This document shows positions 1 to 8,600 of a DNA stretch of 53,550 nt, one piece after another. Every line of letters starts with the position of its first letter. Within the stretch, counting starts at the first letter, position 1. The stretch is from positions 1 to 53,550 of the forward strand of contig NZ_PNOT02000314.1 in assembly GCF_002879535.1 (NCBI RefSeq), read 5' to 3'. The position numbers were made by a program, and so were the translations under genes. Below the pieces are notes generated by a model that was not told where the DNA came from, ran no database searches, and was given only the letters and a program-made list of their open reading frames with translations. Source of the stretch: Mesorhizobium intechi. Lineage in GTDB: Bacteria > Pseudomonadota > Alphaproteobacteria > Rhizobiales > Rhizobiaceae.

Positions 1-1127
1 CCTATCCGACGGCCAGGCTTTTGGCTGGCGATGCCTGGCGGCGCGGCCCGCGCGGCCTTGCCGCCTTTCTCGGCGAGGCGCTGGCGCCGGCACGCGGCTG
101 GCTGGAAAGCACCTACCAGTCCGAAACCATCCGCGCGCTTTGGGCGCCCTGGGTGCTGCATGCCGGGCTGGGGCCGGAAGATGCCTTCTCCGGCCAGATC
201 GCCAAGGTAATCGCCTTCGCGCTCGAAGCCGCGGGCGCCCCGATCGTCAAGGGCGGGGCGAAGAACCTGCTGTCGGCCTTCGAGGCATTGATCATCGAGC
301 GCGGCGGCGTCATCTCCACCGAAGCGGACGTCGCCTCCATCATCCTGGCTGGTGGTCGCGCCACCGGTGTGCGGTTGGCCTCGGGCGAAACGGTGCATGC
401 GAAGAAGAGCATCATCTGCTCGGTGACGCCGACGCAGCTCTATGGCCGGCTGCTGGGCAGCGAGGCGCCCAAAGCCGATATCGAGGCAACGCGGAAATAC
501 CGCTACGGCAAAGGCAATTTCCAGATCCACTACGCCCTCGACAAGCCGCCGGCATGGCGCGGCGAAGGACTGGACAAGGTGGCGCTGCTGCATCTGACGC
601 CGGGACTGGATGGCGTGTCGAAAGCCTGTAACGAGGCGGTGCGCGGCTTGCTGCCGGAAGTGCCGACCATCTGCGTCGGCCAGCCGCACGCGCTCGACCC
701 GTCGCGCTGTCCGCAAGGCAAGGCGATCCTGTGGCTGCAACTGCCAGAGGCGCCTCGCCACGTCAGAGGCGATGCCGCAGGCAAGCTGCAGGCCCCGGCC
801 GATGGGCAATGGACCGACGCATTGCGCGAGGCCTATGCCGACCGCGCTGAAGCGATCCTCGCCAGCCACATCGATGGCTTCAAGGACCGCGTGATTGCGC
901 GCCGAGCCTATTCGCCGGCCGACCTTGAAGCGATGAACATCAATCTGGTCGGCGGAGATCCCTATGGTGGCTCCTCGACCATCGACCAGTCCTTCCTGTG
1001 GCGGCCGTTCAAGACCAGCCGCAACCACCAGACCGGCATAAAGGGGCTTCATCATATCGGGGCCTCGACCCACCCGGGCGCCGGTCTCGGCGGCGGTTCC
1101 GGCTTTCTCCTGGCGGGGAGGCTGTGA
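1..1127 (+). CDS. FAD-dependent oxidoreductase, phytoene dehydrogenase-like (5' truncated)
   Basis: The reading frame is open from base 3, so the gene begins upstream of the window and only the C-terminal part (about 375 residues) is visible. The N-terminal Rossmann GxGxxG dinucleotide motif is therefore missing. What remains resembles the back half of phytoene desaturase / all-trans-retinol saturase-like NAD(P)/FAD oxidoreductases. It has a GGAKNLLSAFEALIIERGG segment followed by a substrate-side strand, and a C-terminal GLHHIGASTHPGAGLGGGSG stretch that matches the FAD-binding tail of this family. Its TGA overlaps the ATG of the MarR gene by one base, so the two are almost certainly co-transcribed and translationally coupled. 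The substrate is unknown. Members of this family act on many lipids besides carotenoids, and no carotenoid genes are visible here. Its position ahead of an IOR-like enzyme suggests a redox role in the same pathway, which is inference. Confidence 0.8.
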   Translation, partial: YPTARLLAGDAWRRGPRGLAAFLGEALAPARGWLESTYQSETIRALWAPWVLHAGLGPEDAFSGQIAKVIAFALEAAGAPIVKGGAKNLLSAFEALIIERGGVISTEADVASIILAGGRATGVRLASGETVHAKKSIICSVTPTQLYGRLLGSEAPKADIEATRKYRYGKGNFQIHYALDKPPAWRGEGLDKVALLHLTPGLDGVSKACNEAVRGLLPEVPTICVGQPHALDPSRCPQGKAILWLQLPEAPRHVRGDAAGKLQAPADGQWTDALREAYADRAEAILASHIDGFKDRVIARRAYSPADLEAMNINLVGGDPYGGSSTIDQSFLWRPFKTSRNHQTGIKGLHHIGASTHPGAGLGGGSGFLLAGRL

Positions 1128-1609
1128 TGGAACAGAAGGTGGCGGAAAAGCGCCAGCGCATTTCGACGCTCGGGCAGATCGGCCTACAGCAATTCGCGCC
1201 CTATCTGATGAACCGCATCATGGGCCGCTACAACGCCACCTTGCGCGATGATTTCCGCAAGCAGGGCCTGACCATTTCGCAGGTGCGCACGCTGGCGGTG
1301 CTGTCGGTCACCGATGGCGTCACCGTCAACGACCTCTCGGTCTATACGGTGATCGAGCAGTCGACCTTGAGCCGCACGCTGGACACTCTGGAGGGACAAG
1401 GCTTCGTGCGGCGCGAGCAGGGCGTCACCGACAGCCGCATCCGTCATGTCTTCCTGACCGATGATGGCCGCGCCGAGTTCGCGCGCGCCTGGCCGGCCAT
1501 GCATGACGCTTTCGAGGCGATGTTCGACGATATCGACGACGCCGAATATGCCGCGCTGATCGCCACGCTTTTGAAGATGCTCAAGAACATTCGCAAGCAC
1601 GATATCTAG
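1127..1609 (+). CDS. MarR family transcriptional regulator
   Basis: A 160-residue winged-helix regulator of usual MarR length. The helix-turn-helix and wing are visible as VTVNDLSVYTVIEQSTLSRT followed by LDTLEGQGFVRRE and a DSRIRHVFLTDDG wing. The ATG at 1127 is chosen over in-frame upstream codons because GGGGAGG lies just before it and because it overlaps the preceding stop as TGATG. It sits between the flavoprotein and the IOR genes and probably senses an aromatic or acid ligand and represses this operon, as many MarR proteins do. The ligand and operator are not evident from the sequence. Confidence 0.9.
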   Translation: MEQKVAEKRQRISTLGQIGLQQFAPYLMNRIMGRYNATLRDDFRKQGLTISQVRTLAVLSVTDGVTVNDLSVYTVIEQSTLSRTLDTLEGQGFVRREQGVTDSRIRHVFLTDDGRAEFARAWPAMHDAFEAMFDDIDDAEYAALIATLLKMLKNIRKHDI

Positions 1610-1617
1610 ACGTACGC

Positions 1618-1635
1618 GCCGCCGGTCGCGGCGGC
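1618..1635 (+). other. GC-rich stem-loop between marR and iorA
   Basis: GCCGCC and GGCGGC flank a six-base loop in the 43-base gap between the MarR stop and the iorA start. There is no T-run, so it is not a standard terminator. It could tune expression between the two genes or be chance in GC-rich DNA. The iorA ribosome site AAGGAGG lies just after it. Confidence 0.25.
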
Positions 1636-1652
1636 AACGGAAGGAGGCAGAG

Positions 1653-3806
1653 ATGGCCGAACGGTCTTTTGCCAAGGAAGTTGAAAAACTCAGGCTCGGC
1701 GCCGGCGAGGAATTTGCCGGCGAGGGCATCCTCGCCATCACCAAGGCGCTGCTGCAATGCGGCGTCGGCTATGTCGGCGGCTACCAGGGCGCGCCGATCA
1801 GCCATCTGATGGATGTGCTGGCCGACGCGCAGGACATTCTGGGCGAACTCGGCGTGCATTTCGAGGCGAGCGCCTCGGAGGCCACCGCCACCGCCATGCT
1901 CGCCGCCTCGGTGCATTATCCCATTCGCGGTGCCGCGACCTTCAAATCGACCGTCGGCACCAATGTCGCCTCCGATGCGCTCGCCAATCTTGCCTCCGGC
2001 GGCGTCACCGGCGGCGCGCTGATCATCGTCGGCGAGGACTATGGCGAGGGCTCCTCGATCATGCAGGAGCGCAGCCATGCCTTCGCCATGAAGAGCCAGG
2101 TCTGGCTGCTCGATCCGCGTCCCAATCTGCCGTCGATCGTCAAGGCGGTGGAAGACGGATTCGAACTGTCCGAAATCTCCAACACCCCTGTCATGCTGCA
2201 GGTGCGCATCCGCTGCTGCCATGTGCACGGCCATTTCATCGCCAAGGACAACAAGCGCCCGCCGATGACGGTCGCCGATGCGCTGGAAGCGCCGCGCCGC
2301 GACACCGGCCGCATCGTGCTGCCGCCCGCCTCCTTCCTGCATGAGAAGGAGAAGGTGCAAAAGCGCTTGCCGGCCGCCGTCGATTTCATCGCCAAGAACA
2401 AGATCAACGAATTCTTCGGTTCGGATCATGGCTCGATCGGCATCGTCATGCAGGGCGGCATGTACAATTCCGTCATCCGCGCCTTGCAGCGTCTCGGCCT
2501 TGCCGACACCTATGGCGAGACGGACGTGCCGCTCTACGTGCTCAACGCCGTTTATCCCTTGATCGACGACGAGTTCCTGTCCTTCTGCGAAGGCAAGCAG
2601 TCGGTGCTGGTCGTCGAGGAAGGACAACCGAATTACATCGAGCAGGCCTTCGCGGCGATGCTGCACAAGGCCGGGCGTGGCTCCAGGCTGGTCGGCAAGG
2701 AATATCTTCCGATGGCCGGAGAATATACCGGCCAGGTCATGCTGGACGGCATCGGCGCCTTCCTGCGCGCCGAGGTGCCGCATCTGCTTCCGGGTGAAGT
2801 GCGCGCGCCCAACAAGGTCGGCGACGGCGTCGACACCGCGGACCTGATCAATGTCGTGCCGGGCAGGCCGCCGGGTTTCTGCATCGGCTGTCCGGAGCGG
2901 CCGATCTTTGCCGCGACAAAGCTGGTCGAACAGGAGCTCGGCAAGCATCACATCGCTTCCGATATCGGCTGCCACCTGTTTTCGATCATGCCGCCTTTCG
3001 AGCTTGGCGCCACCACCATGGGCTATGGGCTGGGGCCGGCCTCGGCGTCGGCGTTCAATTCGCCCGATGCCAAGCGCCGCTCGATCTCCTTCGTCGGCGA
3101 CGGCGGCTTCTGGCACAACGGTCTGACCTCCTCGATCGGCAATGCGGTGTTCAACAAGAATGACGGCGTCATCGTCATCGTCGATAATTTCTATTCGGCC
3201 GCCACCGGCGGGCAGGACATCCTGTCGTCGCGCGCCGGCAACAGGACCAAATCGACAAAACATCCGATCACCGAGGCGGTGAAGGGCATGGGCGTCAAGT
3301 GGCTGCGCCATGTCGAGCGCACCTACGATGTCGGCAAGATGCAGGACACGTTGCGCGAGGCGCTGACGACGGAGGAGAAGGGACCGAAGGTCATCGTCGC
3401 CTCTTCCGAATGCATGCTCAACCGCCAGCGCCGCGAAAAGCCGTTGGTCGACAAGGCGATCAAGGGCGGCGAGCGTGTCGTCAAACCGAAATTCGGTGTC
3501 GACGAGGACATCTGCACCGGCGACCACGCCTGCATGCGGTTGTCGGGCTGCCCATCACTTTCGGTGAAGTCGCTCGAAGATCCGCTGCGCGACGATCCGG
3601 TGGCATCGATCGACCAGAACTGCGTCGGCTGCGGCAATTGCGGTGAGGTGGCCGATGCCGCCGTACTCTGCCCGTCCTTCTACCGCGCCGATGTCGTCCA
3701 CAATCCGAGCCGCTGGGACCGTTTCCTGGAAGGCGCGCGTCGCGCGGTGATCAGCCTCCTGCAGCGACGCCGCGAAAGCCGGCGCCTGACCTTCGCCGAT
3801 GCTTGA
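1653..3806 (+). CDS. iorA: Indolepyruvate ferredoxin oxidoreductase alpha subunit-like (IorA)
   Basis: A 717-residue thiamine-pyrophosphate enzyme subunit that would oxidatively decarboxylate arylpyruvates or another 2-oxoacid to an acyl-CoA and reduce a ferredoxin-like carrier. The pyruvate-ferredoxin-oxidoreductase PYR domain occupies the N-terminal half. A CIGCPERP motif near residue 409 and the TPP motif GDGGFW (about 482) followed by NFYSAATGGQ mark the TPP domain. The C-terminus carries a ferredoxin-like double motif. The second set, CVGCGNC then CP, is canonical (about 657-674). The first set reads CTGDHAC then GCP (about 621-634), so Asp replaces the second cysteine. The start follows AAGGAGG. 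The stop overlaps the iorB start by 8 bases. The exact 2-oxoacid is not established from sequence. Confidence 0.85.
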   Translation: MAERSFAKEVEKLRLGAGEEFAGEGILAITKALLQCGVGYVGGYQGAPISHLMDVLADAQDILGELGVHFEASASEATATAMLAASVHYPIRGAATFKSTVGTNVASDALANLASGGVTGGALIIVGEDYGEGSSIMQERSHAFAMKSQVWLLDPRPNLPSIVKAVEDGFELSEISNTPVMLQVRIRCCHVHGHFIAKDNKRPPMTVADALEAPRRDTGRIVLPPASFLHEKEKVQKRLPAAVDFIAKNKINEFFGSDHGSIGIVMQGGMYNSVIRALQRLGLADTYGETDVPLYVLNAVYPLIDDEFLSFCEGKQSVLVVEEGQPNYIEQAFAAMLHKAGRGSRLVGKEYLPMAGEYTGQVMLDGIGAFLRAEVPHLLPGEVRAPNKVGDGVDTADLINVVPGRPPGFCIGCPERPIFAATKLVEQELGKHHIASDIGCHLFSIMPPFELGATTMGYGLGPASASAFNSPDAKRRSISFVGDGGFWHNGLTSSIGNAVFNKNDGVIVIVDNFYSAATGGQDILSSRAGNRTKSTKHPITEAVKGMGVKWLRHVERTYDVGKMQDTLREALTTEEKGPKVIVASSECMLNRQRREKPLVDKAIKGGERVVKPKFGVDEDICTGDHACMRLSGCPSLSVKSLEDPLRDDPVASIDQNCVGCGNCGEVADAAVLCPSFYRADVVHNPSRWDRFLEGARRAVISLLQRRRESRRLTFADA

Positions 3807-5388
3807 CGCTGCCCCCCCGTTCCGTGCCAAGGCCGGCGACCAGGACGACGAGCACGTCATCAAGCTCGCCGTGCTGGCGGTCGGCGGCCAGGGCGGCGGC
3901 GTGCTGGCCGACTGGATCACCGATGTCGCCGAACGCAATGGCTACGTCGCGCAATCGACCTCGGTCGCCGGAGTCGCGCAGCGCACCGGCGCTACCATCT
4001 ACTATGTCGAAATGGCCCGTGACACCGGCCGGCTTCCGGTCTTCGCATTGTCGCCCTCGCAAGGCGATGTCGACATATTGATCGCCGCCGAATTGATGGA
4101 AGCCGGCCGCGCCATCATCCGTGGTTTCGTCACGCCGGAACGCACCACGCTGATCGCCTCCTCGCACCGCATCGCCGCCGTGTCGGAGAAGATCGAACCG
4201 GGCGACGGCCGAGCCTCGTCCTCCAAGGTGCACGCCACGGCGGAAGCGGCGTCCAAACGCTTCATCGCCTTCGACATGGAAAAGATCGCCGCCGACAATG
4301 GTTCGATGATCTCGGCCAGCCTGCTTGGCGCGCTGGCGGGCTCGGAGGCGCTGCCGTTCACGCGCGAAAGCTACGAGCAGGCGATCGGTGCCGGCGGTCG
4401 CGGCGTCAAGGCCAGCCTCGCCGCCTTCGGCGCCGCCTATGACCGCGCGCGCGGCACGGCAGCGCCGGCGCCGAAGCCTGCAGGGCCGGCCATTGTCGAG
4501 GCTGCCTTGGGCGCAGGGCGGGTGAGCGGCCCGCAAGACCTGCTCCAGGGCTGGCAGGCACTCGCTGCCCGCATCGACCTGATGCCCGTGGCTGTGCGCG
4601 ACATGGCGCTGCGGGGCCTGAGGAAGGTCGTCGACTATCAGGATATCGCCTATGGCGGCGAGTATCTTGACCGGCTCGACCGGGCCGTCGCACTGGACGG
4701 CGCCCACCATGCCCATGCGCTGTCCATCGCCGCTGCCAAGCATCTCGCCAACGCGCTTTGCTATGACGACATGATCCGGGTCGCCGACCTGAAGACGCGC
4801 TCGACGCGCGACAAAAGGGTGCGCAAGGAAGTCGGCGTCAAGGACGGTTCGATCCTGCAGGTCACCGAATATTTTCATCCGCGCATCGAGGAGTTCTGCG
4901 GCACGATGCCGGCGGGGCTCGGCAGCTATATCGAGAGCCGGCCGAAGCTTGCCGCCTTCCTCGACCGCCGCATCAACCATGGCCGCCGCATCCGCACCGA
5001 CAGCTTCGCCGGCTTCGCGGCACTCTGGTTCATCGGCGGCCTGCGCCGCTGGAGGCGCAGCCTGCTGCGCCATAAGGTCGAGACGGCGCATATCGAGCAT
5101 TGGTACGGGCTGGCGCTCGCCTATGCGCCCCGGGACTATGCGCTCGCCGTCGAGATCCTCAATTGCCGCCGGCTGATCAAGGGCTACAGCGATACCCATG
5201 TCCGGGCGCAGTCGAAATTCGACCGCGTGCTGTCGGCGCTTGCCATGCTCAAGGGCCGCGACGACGCCGCCGACTGGATCCGCCGCCTGCGCGAGGTGGC
5301 GCTGAAGGACGAAAAGGGCGACATGCTCGACGGCGCGCTGAAGACAGTGGCGACGCTCGGGCCAGGTCCGGCAACCTCGACACTCTAA
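3799..5388 (+). CDS. iorB: Indolepyruvate oxidoreductase beta subunit-like with C-terminal extension (IorB)
   Basis: A 529-residue partner of the upstream alpha subunit. The first 200 or so residues form the gamma/beta-type domain of 2-oxoacid:acceptor oxidoreductases, with the motif AVLAVGGQGGGVLADWI near the N-terminus and a SVAGVAQRTGAT segment after it. Archaeal IorB is only about 200 residues. The remaining 300 residues here resemble the DUF6537-type region found in large fused proteobacterial indolepyruvate oxidoreductases (for example YDDMIRVADLKTR). The gene overlaps iorA by 8 bases and ends the plus-strand operon. The DUF6537 assignment is from memory of the family and has moderate certainty. 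Confidence 0.8.
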   Translation: MLDAAPPFRAKAGDQDDEHVIKLAVLAVGGQGGGVLADWITDVAERNGYVAQSTSVAGVAQRTGATIYYVEMARDTGRLPVFALSPSQGDVDILIAAELMEAGRAIIRGFVTPERTTLIASSHRIAAVSEKIEPGDGRASSSKVHATAEAASKRFIAFDMEKIAADNGSMISASLLGALAGSEALPFTRESYEQAIGAGGRGVKASLAAFGAAYDRARGTAAPAPKPAGPAIVEAALGAGRVSGPQDLLQGWQALAARIDLMPVAVRDMALRGLRKVVDYQDIAYGGEYLDRLDRAVALDGAHHAHALSIAAAKHLANALCYDDMIRVADLKTRSTRDKRVRKEVGVKDGSILQVTEYFHPRIEEFCGTMPAGLGSYIESRPKLAAFLDRRINHGRRIRTDSFAGFAALWFIGGLRRWRRSLLRHKVETAHIEHWYGLALAYAPRDYALAVEILNCRRLIKGYSDTHVRAQSKFDRVLSALAMLKGRDDAADWIRRLREVALKDEKGDMLDGALKTVATLGPGPATSTL

Positions 5389-5437
5389 CCCCGAGATACC
5401 AGAGGCGTCCCCGGTTGCGGGCTCCGTCCCCAGCGCG

Positions 5438-5508
5438 ATGAACGACGTTCATTTTTCTCTTGAACATTGTTCAAGACATGATAGGGTGTGCTCATGAACG
5501 ATGTTCAT
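5438..5508. promoter_or_regulatory. Three TGAAC-N5-GTTCA-type palindromes, putative operator cluster
   Basis: Three near-perfect 15-base palindromes of the form (A/T)TGAAC-NNN-GTTCA(T/A) lie at 5438-5452 (ATGAACGACGTTCAT), 5460-5474 (TTGAACATTGTTCAA) and 5494-5508 (ATGAACGATGTTCAT). Their centres are 22 and 34 bases apart, roughly two and three helical turns. This is the architecture of a multi-site operator for a dimeric regulator. TetR-family sites often look like this, but the regulator is not encoded in the window. The cluster lies 140 bases before the lipid-acylation fusion gene and 50 bases after iorB, so the fusion gene is the likely target. Confidence 0.7.
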
Positions 5509-5647
5509 TTCTGGCCAACCGAAGCCACGATATGGACATCGGGCACTGCAATGTAAGGATGTTTAACCAGCTCATGACTATCACTGAGCTTGAAACAGCG
5601 CCTGCAACCCGCAGGACCAGCGGCGAACAGCCGCAGGGTTCCGCCAA

Positions 5648-8600
5648 ATGGAAATCGCCATGAACACGCATCTGATGTTGTCCCGGCGCTTTGCGCCTCT
5701 GTTCTGGACGCAGTTCCTGTCCGCCTTCAACGACAATTTCCTCAAGAACACGCTGGTGTTCCTGATCCTCTTCACGCTGGCCGCCGACCAGGCGGCCTCG
5801 CTGGTCACTTTGGCGGGCGCCGTCTTCATGGCGCCTTTTCTGCTCTTGTCCGCCCTTGGCGGCGAGATCGCCGATCGCTTCGACAAGGCCCTGATCGCGC
5901 GCCGGCTCAAATTCGCAGAGATCGCCGCCGCCGGCGTCTCCGTCGCCGGTATCGCGCTGTCGTCCATCCCCGTGTTGATGACGGCGCTGCTGATGTTCGG
6001 CACCATCTCGGCGCTGTTCGGGCCGATCAAATACGGCATCCTGCCCGATCACCTCGAGCGCAAGGAACTGCCCAAGGCCAACGCCTGGATCGAATCGGCC
6101 ACGTTTGCCGCCATCCTCGGCGGCACCATCGCCGGTGGCGTCGTGTCGGCCGATGGCATAGGCGTCACGGCCTTCGGGCCGATCATGATGGCCTTGGCGG
6201 TCGGCTGCTGGTTCGTCAGCCGTTACATTCCGCCCACGGGTTCCGCGGCACCTGACCTCGTCATAGACAGGAACATCTTTCGCTCGACATGGCGCCAGGT
6301 CAGCGAGTTGCGGACCGACACGCGGATCTGGCGCGCCGGCCTGATGACGTCGTGGTTCTGGCTGATCGGCGCCATCGTGCTTTCGATCCTGCCGAGCTTG
6401 ATCAAGGATTCGCTCGGCGGCAACGAGATCGCCGTCACCGTTTATCTCGCGGTTTTCGCCGTCTCGATCGCCATCGGCTCGGCGATTGCCGCATGGATGT
6501 CGCAGGGGCGCATCGTGCTTCTGCCCGCCCCGGCTGGCACGGCGCTGCTGGCACTGTTCGGCCTGCATTTGGCCTGGACCATCTGGAGCATGCAGCCTTC
6601 GCCGAAGGCCCAAACCCTTGCCCTGTTCTTCGCCGGGCCAAACACGATCCGTGTCGCGATCGACCTCGCTGGCATGGCCATCGCCAGCGCCTTCCTAGTG
6701 GTGCCGACCTTCGCCGCCGTGCAGGCCTGGTCGCCCGAGGCGCGTCGCGCCCGTGTCGTCGCCGCGGTCAGCATCGTCAATGCCGGCTTCATGACGGTCG
6801 GCGGCATCCTCGTCGCCGCGATCCAGACGAAAATCTCGACCGGCGGCATCCTGTTCGGTCTGGCCGCGGCCAATGGCGTCGCCGCCTGGCTGATGCTGAA
6901 ATTCCTGCCGACCAACGCCTTCCGCGATTTCGTCTCCATCCTGTTCCGCGCCTTCCTGCGCCTGGAAGTCGAGGGCATGGAGAACCTCAAGGCGGCCGGC
7001 AAGGCGCCGATCCTGGCACTCAACCATGTCAGCTTCCTCGACGGTCCGCTGGCGCTGACGCTGACCGACGAGGAGCCGGTCTTCGCCATCGACTACGCCA
7101 TCGCCCAGGCCTGGTGGATGAAGCCGTTCATGAAGCTCGCCCGTGCTTTGCCGCTCAATCCGGCCAAGCCGATGTCGACCCGCACGCTGATAAAGATCGT
7201 GCAGGCCGGCGATCCTCTGGTCATCTTCCCCGAAGGCCGCATCACCGTCACCGGCGGGCTGATGAAGGTCTATGACGGCGCCGCCATGGTGGCGGACAAG
7301 ACCGGCTCGATGGTCGTGCCGATCCGCATCGACGGGCTGGAGAAAAGCCTGTTCTCCAGGCTGACGTCGCAGCATGTGCGCCGCCGCCTGTTCCCGAAGG
7401 TCAAGGTGACCATACTGGAGCCGGTCAAGCTGCAAGTGCCGCCGGAACTGAAGGGCCGCAAGCGTCGCGCCGCGGCGGGTTCGGCCCTCTACCAGGTCAT
7501 GTCGGATCTCGTCTTCCGCACCCAGGACATCAACAAGACGGTGCTGGAAAAGATCATCCTGACGGCGAATGAACGCGGCATGAAACGGCTCGCCGTGCAG
7601 GACCCGGTCACCGGCTCGCTGAGCTATGGCAAGCTGCTGACGGCGGCCGCCGTGCTCGGCGAGAAATTCCAGAACCTTTATGCCGATCAGCAGACGCTCG
7701 GCATCATGCTGCCCAACGCCAACGGCTCATGTGCCACGCTGCTCGGCGTGATGTCGTCCGGCAAGGTGCCGGCGATGATCAACTTCACCGCGGGTGCCGC
7801 CAACATCCTTTCCGCCTGCAAGGCCGCTGAAGTGAAGACCGTGCTGACGTCCCGCGCGTTTGTCGAACAGGCCAAGCTTGGCCCGGTGGTCGAGGAGATC
7901 GGCCGGTCCGTCGACATCGTCTGGCTCGACGATCTGCGTGCAACCATCGGTCTCAAGGACAAGCTGCTTGGCCTGTTGCGCAAGTCGACGCCGCGCGCGC
8001 CGCGCAAGCCTGACGACCCGGCGGTGATCCTGTTCACCTCAGGCTCGGAAGGCACGCCCAAGGGCGTCGTGCTCACCCATCGCAACATCCTGGCCAATGC
8101 GGCGCAGGCGGCCTCGCGCATCGACTTCCACTCGGGCGACAAGGTGTTCAACGTATTGCCGATCTTCCATTCCTTCGGCATGACGGCTGGCACGGTGCTG
8201 CCATTGATCTCGGGCGTGCCGGTCTATTTCTACCCATCGCCGCTGCACTACCGCATCGTGCCGGAACTGATCTACGCATCCAACGCGACGATCATCTTCG
8301 GCACCGATACGTTCCTCAGCGGCTATGCGCGCACAGCGCATCCCTATGACTTCCGCTCGATACGCTATTGTTTTGCCGGCGCCGAACCGGTCAAGGCAGC
8401 GACGCGCATGACCTACATGGAAAAGTTCGGGGTGCGTATCCTCGAGGGCTACGGCGTGACCGAAGCGGCGCCGGTGATCGCCATCAACACGCCGATGTAC
8501 AACAGGTCCGGCAGCGTCGGCAAAATCATGCCCGGCATGGAATATCGCCTGGATCCGGTACCCGGCGTCGATGAAGGCGGGCGTCTCTACGTGCGCGGTC

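Noticed and set aside
1581..3527. Long open frame on the minus strand opposite iorA (648 codons).
   Set aside because: It mirrors the GC-rich codon pattern of iorA, lacks any recognisable motif, and crosses the marR-iorA junction.
5460..5663. Small 67-codon frame within the palindrome region.
   Set aside because: It starts inside the operator cluster, overlaps the fusion gene start and has no ribosome site.
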